A stretch of 25,547 bases of DNA. Source: a virus. The notes below the pieces were generated by a model. The model was not told where the DNA came from. It did not search any database and saw only the letters and a program-made list of their open reading frames with translations. A program made the translations under genes and the position numbers. The DNA lies in the IMG/VR virus record IMGVR_UViG_3300027881_000066, positions 1 through 25,547 of that record; one strand, 5' to 3'. Shown in pieces: positions 21,430-25,547 of the stretch (position 1 is the first letter of the stretch; each line of letters starts with the position of its first letter).

Positions 21430-21501
21430 ATGGACCCAAGCCTCATCAGCTTGGACATCCAAACATTAACGTCTAACGGGATATTGCCATGGCTATGGTG
21501 A
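21430..21501 (+). CDS. Possible 23-residue peptide between portal-linked gene and scaffold
   Basis: AGAGGGGAG lies immediately before ATG 21430, an excellent ribosome site, and the frame encodes MDPSLISLDIQTLTSNGILP plus WLW before a TGA. It fills the 105-base spacer between two structural genes. It may be a real micropeptide, a translational leader for the scaffold, or chance. Confidence 0.35.
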   Translation: MDPSLISLDIQTLTSNGILPWLW

Positions 21502-21517
21502 CCCCAAAGGAGAAACA

Positions 21518-22561
21518 ATGCCACAGACATTAGATGATAAGTTAGCCGAAAAACAAAAGAAGGAGCAAGACGAGTTTAGTGATGCCTTTGATGAAATCGA
21601 AGGTAAGGACCCAGAGTTACATAAAGCACTCCATGGTGATGAAGAGCATCTTGCAAAAGATGCCCCCAAAGGTGACAGCCTGAAGAAAGATGCTACGGAT
21701 GTAAAACCCGAAGCCGATGCTGATGATGCTGTTGCCAAGGATGCTGATGATGTCCAATTGGACAACACCGACTCTGGAGTCAACCCAGATCTGTTTACCG
21801 GCCTGAAGAAAGAATCAGCTACCGATGGACAGGCAGCAGATGCAAAGGACATCCAAATCTCAGAGCTCCAAGCCCAGCTACATGCTGAGCAGAACAAGAC
21901 CTCAAGTTGGGATGGCCGGATAAAAGCAGCCAACAAACGAGCAGACGAAGCCGAAGCCAAGAATAAAGAGTTTGAAGAAAGACTCAAGGCCTTGGAGAGT
22001 GGCACGGATGCCGTTGACAAGCCAGCAGCCGGTGACAAAGCAGCAGATATCAAGAAGTTCTTTGATGACTATCCTGAGTTCGAAGCCCCCATTAAAGCCC
22101 TGATTGCCAAAGGCATCACAGGACAAACTGGTGGGGTTACTATGGACGAAGTGAAAGCTGAGATCCTACCTGAAGTTGAAAAGGCCAATGCTTTATCTGA
22201 AGAACAGGTAAACCAAAATAAGTATATGTCAGACCTGCAGGAATATCATTCTGACGTTGTTAGTCTAATCAACTCTGGTAAAATCACAGAGTGGATCGAC
22301 AAGCAGCCTGCATACATTGCACGGGAACTGACACGTGTTTATCAAGGTGGCACTGTCGAAGAGGCCAAGACGTTAATTGATGAATTTAAACGTACCTCAG
22401 GGTACACAACCTCAAACAACTCAGAGCACAACGACTCAGAAAAGGATGACAAGTTGAAAAGCATGTTGGAAGTTGACTCAGATTCTGCTGGCCCACCGGC
22501 TGGTGAACCTGATAAGAACAACTTTGACGAAGCTGCCGACGAAGCATTCAAAGACGAGTAA
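21518..22561 (+). CDS. Scaffold-like protein
   Basis: 347 residues directly before the capsid gene. Very acidic and rich in Ala/Asp/Lys/Glu, with long charged helices (KQKKEQDEFSDAFDEIEGKD; HAEQNKTSSWDGRIKAANKR) and a disordered middle, then a more ordered section (FFDDYPEFEAPIKALIAKGI, YHSDVVSLINSGKITEWIDK) and an acidic end. Composition and position between portal and major capsid are the hallmarks of a scaffold protein, which shapes the prohead and leaves before DNA enters. No protease active site is visible. AAAGGAG gives the ribosome site. Confidence 0.8.
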   Translation: MPQTLDDKLAEKQKKEQDEFSDAFDEIEGKDPELHKALHGDEEHLAKDAPKGDSLKKDATDVKPEADADDAVAKDADDVQLDNTDSGVNPDLFTGLKKESATDGQAADAKDIQISELQAQLHAEQNKTSSWDGRIKAANKRADEAEAKNKEFEERLKALESGTDAVDKPAAGDKAADIKKFFDDYPEFEAPIKALIAKGITGQTGGVTMDEVKAEILPEVEKANALSEEQVNQNKYMSDLQEYHSDVVSLINSGKITEWIDKQPAYIARELTRVYQGGTVEEAKTLIDEFKRTSGYTTSNNSEHNDSEKDDKLKSMLEVDSDSAGPPAGEPDKNNFDEAADEAFKDE

Positions 22562-22603
22562 TCTACACCGGGGTGCTCTTGAATATCTGAAAGGATTATT
22601 ATC

Positions 22604-23650
22604 ATGACCACAACTACATATGGTGACATTTCCCCACGTACTGCTGCATTCGTCGTTCGTGACCTTCTGAAAAGAGGTCTTCCGTACATGGTACTGGAGA
22701 GATTCGGACAGAGCAAACCCCTGCCTGCAAACAACACTAAGACCGTCAAGTTTCGTCGGTACTACCTTGACTCTACTTGGAGTTCGTTTTCAGATTTCAA
22801 TCCTCAAGAATATTTTGATGGAAGCAACTTCACTCCGACTAACAAAGTTCTTACGGAAGGTGTAACACCGGATGCAACTTTGCTGGAAAGTTCAGACTAT
22901 GAAGCCACACTGGTACAGTATGGTGATCGTGTTGTCATTACTGACATCATCATGGACACTCATGAAGATCCCATTATGCAAGAAGCCGTGGACATTCTTG
23001 GTGAGCAAGCTGCAGTAATCATCGAGAAGACCCGTTACAATGTTGTGAAGGCTGGATCTAATGTCTTCTATGCAAATGGTACAGCACGTACCGATGTCAA
23101 CACTGTAATTGCCCTTGCCGACCAACGTGCCGTAACCCGGTTCCTGAAACGTCAGCTTGCCAAGCCTATTACAAAGACCGTCAAAAGCTCTGCCTCTTAC
23201 GGGACAGAAGCAATTGCTCCGTCTTTCGTAGGTATTTGTCACCCGGACATGGAGAATGATCTTCGTTCGATCAGTTCTTTCGTGCCTGCTGAGAAATATG
23301 GAAGCATGACACCGTGGGAAGGTGAGATAGGAAAAATTGAAGACTGCCGTTACATCTTCTCTACTATCATTGAGTCCTTTGCCGGTGGTGGAAATTCAGG
23401 TGGATCTTCTGTTATCGAGACTTCTTCGATTGCAGACGTTTACCCGATTCTGTACTTTGCCCGTGATGCCTTTGGTATCGTGGCATTCAAAGGAAAGAAT
23501 AGTCTGACACCGATGGTCGTTAACCCGACTCCTTCGGATTCAGATCCGTTGGCCCAACGTGGTCACGTAAGTTGGAAAGCCTATAGTGCTACAATCATCC
23601 TGAATGATTTCTTCATGGCACGGCTTGAGGTTGCTTGTACCGATCTATAA
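22604..23650 (+). CDS. Major capsid protein, N4-gp56 family
   Basis: 348 residues. The opening AAFVVRDLLKRGLPYMVLER, FGQSKPLPANNTKTVKFRRY, and LTEGVTPDATLLESSDYEAT are those of the N4-gp56-type capsid proteins (HK97-like fold). Later parts (VGICHPDMENDLRSISSFVP; PWEGEIGKIEDCRYIFSTII; DAFGIVAFKG) fit the A- and P-domain order of this family. Hundreds of copies form the head. AAAGGA upstream is the ribosome site. The 3' side is followed by a run of stable hairpins before an HNH gene, which could set the high expression apart from its neighbours. Confidence 0.9.
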   Translation: MTTTTYGDISPRTAAFVVRDLLKRGLPYMVLERFGQSKPLPANNTKTVKFRRYYLDSTWSSFSDFNPQEYFDGSNFTPTNKVLTEGVTPDATLLESSDYEATLVQYGDRVVITDIIMDTHEDPIMQEAVDILGEQAAVIIEKTRYNVVKAGSNVFYANGTARTDVNTVIALADQRAVTRFLKRQLAKPITKTVKSSASYGTEAIAPSFVGICHPDMENDLRSISSFVPAEKYGSMTPWEGEIGKIEDCRYIFSTIIESFAGGGNSGGSSVIETSSIADVYPILYFARDAFGIVAFKGKNSLTPMVVNPTPSDSDPLAQRGHVSWKAYSATIILNDFFMARLEVACTDL

Positions 23651-23763
23651 GACCAGATCGTAACAGCTAACCTATAATCTGCTGTCACCATTCGTGGTGC
23701 CAGTACGATTAAGGGTATGTGGGTTGTGTGGGAGTAACTCCCCCACTTCCCACAGCCCCATAC
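23641..23763 (+). other. Hairpin cluster downstream of the capsid gene
   Basis: Four successive hairpins: CGATCT/AGATCG (23641-23646/23655-23660, spanning the capsid stop), ACAGC/GCTGT (23663-23667/23681-23685), CACCA-TTCG-TGGTG (23686-23699), and a large one from 23715 to 23763 (GTATG/CATAC, GGG/CCC, TTGTG/CACAG, inner GGGAG-TAA-CTCCC). The last is followed by AAAAAGG, not T. It is probably a message-stabilising or processing element, or a pausing site, rather than a standard terminator. Confidence 0.6.
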
Positions 23764-23776
23764 AAAAAGGAAACCT

Positions 23777-24127
23777 ATGGCTACATATGAATGTTCGTAC
23801 TGTGGCAACGAGTTTAATCGTAAGCCCAGTCAGGTAAAACGTAGTTCCAAAATCTATTGTTCTTTGAAGTGTGTTGGTTTAGATAGACAGACTTCAGATG
23901 ATTATAGAAAGCATCAACGGAGACAAACCAGACGATACTTAGACTTCCGTGAGGAATGTCTTGAAGCCGTAGGGTATCAATGTTCTTGCTGTGCTGAAGA
24001 TGACATAATTTGTTTAGACCTTCACCACAGAGAACCTATTGAGACTCACCCGGAGCTATCGTTTGAAACCACTAACATTAAAGTCCTATGTGCTAATTGT
24101 CATAGGAAAATCCATAGAGGGGAGTAA
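23777..24127 (+). CDS. HNH endonuclease after the capsid gene
   Basis: 116 residues; AAAAAGGAAA before ATG. CSYC (6-9) and a second Cys pair (YCSLKC) lie in the N-terminus, CSCC in the middle, LHHREP gives the HNH His pair, and VLCANCHRKIH the Asn/His motif. It belongs with the copies at 3606, 5808 and 13733. The position between major capsid and the next head gene, following a hairpin cluster, is the classical insertion point for a freestanding homing nuclease that would favour a conserved head gene as target. Confidence 0.88.
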   Translation: MATYECSYCGNEFNRKPSQVKRSSKIYCSLKCVGLDRQTSDDYRKHQRRQTRRYLDFREECLEAVGYQCSCCAEDDIICLDLHHREPIETHPELSFETTNIKVLCANCHRKIHRGE

Positions 24128-24131
24128 TATT

Positions 24132-24623
24132 ATGAACTACAACAATATGAAAAATGCAGACCTGATCGACCTTGCAAAAGCACGGGGAATGGACACATCT
24201 AAATTTATCAACAAGAATGACAGCCTAAATCGTAAAGAGATATCCGATGCACTTCGTGCTGGGGATATCCGAAGCAAGGGCAGCATTGATATTCCTGTTG
24301 AGATCAATGAAGCAGGGGATGTAACATCCATTGAGAAGATAGAAAAGAAAGCCTGCCAGATCATCTTCTATTCTATGGAAGAAAACGATCTGCCTTACGT
24401 ACAGCTTGGCCTCAATGGCAAAGCCCTCTACATACCAAAGGAAATGGAATGCTGGATTCCTCATGAGTATGTTGAAGGTTGTCTACGAAATGCCGTCATG
24501 GATAAGATGGTAATGGACATCAACCACAAGGGTGACATTCGATATATGATCAAGAAGGTTCCCCGATACCAATACAACATTCTCGACATCCGAAACGTTG
24601 GAGAGATTGGAGAGGAAGAATAA
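24132..24623 (+). CDS. Hypothetical head-region protein
   Basis: 163 residues from ATG 24132 (GGGGAG at 24119-24124); upstream codons of the frame only shadow the HNH gene. A short SAP-like helical N-terminus (MKNADLIDLAKARGMDTSKF; LNRKEISDALRAGDI) is followed by a beta-rich part (QIIFYSMEENDLPYVQLGLN, ALYIPKEMECWIPHEYVEGC) and an acidic end. The initial segment resembles SAP or Rho-N DNA-binding helices. Position after the capsid gene suggests a head accessory. No named family. Confidence 0.65.
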   Translation: MNYNNMKNADLIDLAKARGMDTSKFINKNDSLNRKEISDALRAGDIRSKGSIDIPVEINEAGDVTSIEKIEKKACQIIFYSMEENDLPYVQLGLNGKALYIPKEMECWIPHEYVEGCLRNAVMDKMVMDINHKGDIRYMIKKVPRYQYNILDIRNVGEIGEEE

Positions 24624-24625
24624 GC

Positions 24626-25291
24626 ATGGCTCTGACTGCAAACGATCTTATCACTGAGGCCGTTGCACAGTACAATGACGAGTTGCAAGACGATGCTGAT
24701 TATGCCCGAATTAAAACTGCTACGTGGATCAAGTACCTCAACTCAGCCTTGAGGTCCTTGGTCCTTGTTCGGCCAGATTCGAATGTAACCAGAGCACCTG
24801 TCCAACTTGTTGCCGGGACTCAACAGGACATCCCGACTGCTGCTGTAAGGCTAATAAGCATACCAAGAAATATGGGTACAGATGGACTGACTGCCGGTAG
24901 AATCATTACACCAATCAACACTGAACTTCTGAACTTGACCAACCAGCTATGGCACCAAGCCACAGCTAAAACATATATCAATCACTTTATGCTGGACGAT
25001 GAGTCACCACGAACTTTCTTTGTGACCCCACCTGTCCATGCCGTGACAGCCGTGTATGTGGAGATGTTGTACTCTGAGATGCCCACTGTCATTACAGCAA
25101 CTGGTGATGCCATTGGAGTGTCTGATGTCTTTGCCAACCCTCTGATTGCTTGGATGCTATACCGTGCCTACACGGTTGATGACGAAGAGGTTAACTTTCA
25201 AAAGGGCACCAGTCACCTTACTGAGTTCATGAACCTACTACAGGTTGAACTGAAAGGTGGACTGCAAGTCACACCAACAAAGGATGAATAA
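24626..25291 (+). CDS. Head-tail adaptor-like protein (DUF6682-like)
   Basis: 221 residues, two bases after the previous stop. A helical start (ANDLITEAVAQYNDE; WIKYLNSALRSLVLVRPDSN) is followed by VQLVAGTQQDIPTAAVRLIS, PRTFFVTPPV and YVEMLYSEMPTVI. This order, an 'LN.a...l...rPd' helix, 'GtxQ.iP', then 'Y...Pp', is that of phage adaptor proteins of the DUF6682 kind, which lie downstream of the capsid gene and join portal to tail. The assignment is by eye. Confidence 0.7.
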   Translation: MALTANDLITEAVAQYNDELQDDADYARIKTATWIKYLNSALRSLVLVRPDSNVTRAPVQLVAGTQQDIPTAAVRLISIPRNMGTDGLTAGRIITPINTELLNLTNQLWHQATAKTYINHFMLDDESPRTFFVTPPVHAVTAVYVEMLYSEMPTVITATGDAIGVSDVFANPLIAWMLYRAYTVDDEEVNFQKGTSHLTEFMNLLQVELKGGLQVTPTKDE

Positions 25292-25293
25292 CA

Positions 25294-25547
25294 ATGGCAA
25301 CATACACTAACTTTGAAGACTTCCTACCATACATTCAAATGGAAGCACCCGGATGCCCCAGAGAAGTGGTTGAAGAGTTTGTCCGTAAATTTGTTATCAG
25401 ACTTTGTGAGAAGGCTCTGGTCTTAAGGAAGACTGCATCAGAGATTAACATCACAGCCAATGAACGAACATACGGTCTTAACTTCACTGAGAACCTCTTC
25501 CGGCCAACGGCCATCGTCTCTGCTGACTATGAGAGTGGGACTCACAT
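25294..25547 (+). CDS. Head-tail region protein, cut by the right edge
   Basis: The frame is open from ATG 25294 to the window end (84 codons and two bases), three bases after the adaptor stop. It reads MATYTNFEDFLPYIQMEAPG, then a helix (PREVVEEFVRKFVIRLCEKA) and a beta part (SEINITANERTYGLNFTENL; FRPTAIVSADYE). This start is common for small virion connectors that follow DUF6682-like adaptors. The rest is outside the window. Confidence 0.7.
   Translation, partial: MATYTNFEDFLPYIQMEAPGCPREVVEEFVRKFVIRLCEKALVLRKTASEINITANERTYGLNFTENLFRPTAIVSADYESGTH

Noticed and set aside
21493-22053. 186-residue Ser/Ala-rich minus-strand frame
   Set aside because: It is antisense to the scaffold gene, whose Ala/Asp/Lys/Glu bias leaves the other strand open.
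23715-23763. Intrinsic terminator on the + strand
   Set aside because: The stem is strong, but AAAAAGG follows and no T tract is present; listed as a hairpin element.

Overview
This window is a piece of a tailed double-stranded DNA phage genome (class Caudoviricetes). The evidence is a contiguous packaging and head module: large terminase (17527-18999), portal (19011-21146), acidic scaffold-like protein (21518-22561), N4-gp56-family major capsid protein (22604-23650) and head-tail adaptor-like genes up to the right edge. Every gene I can support is on the + strand, tightly packed with stop/start overlaps. I see no integrase, repressor or CRISPR, and no replication genes. The host cannot be told from this window.

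Layout. 1-262 is the tail of a gene entering from the left. 263-638 is a hairpin-dense spacer ending in a strong sigma70-type promoter. 639-3932 is a polycistron of very small genes, several of them CxxC/CxxC zinc-ribbon miniproteins, interrupted at 2962-3193 by a gene-free stretch that holds a candidate structured RNA (3023-3175), and closed by an HNH endonuclease gene. A second copy of the same promoter (3961-3988) starts the next unit: a SPRY-domain protein, a small putative structural protein, tRNA-Asp, a DUF1353 gene, an HNH gene whose end overlaps tRNA-Ile, then an unusual tRNA-Thr. 6488-8084 holds small acidic and zinc-ribbon proteins, an exported ClpP/SppA-like serine protease and a possible small terminase. 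After an intrinsic terminator and an AP2/HNH-type gene come two tandem 186-residue paralogues with their own terminator. Next are tail and fibre-like genes: a GDVT-repeat/C1q-like protein, a WHIQN 12-residue-repeat protein and a 912-residue fibre, with a holin-like membrane protein among them. The packaging and head module fills the right third.

The most striking property is not a gene. Reading the whole window I found no GCG and no CGC anywhere, in coding, spacer or RNA sequence, although CG dinucleotides (in CCGG, ACGT, TCGA, ACGA contexts) are common. This points to a DNA-level constraint on a 3-bp motif. Second to this are a structured-RNA candidate with a loop-to-upstream pseudoknot, a five-member expansion of freestanding HNH-type endonucleases set at gene junctions, and an exact 12-residue repeat protein.
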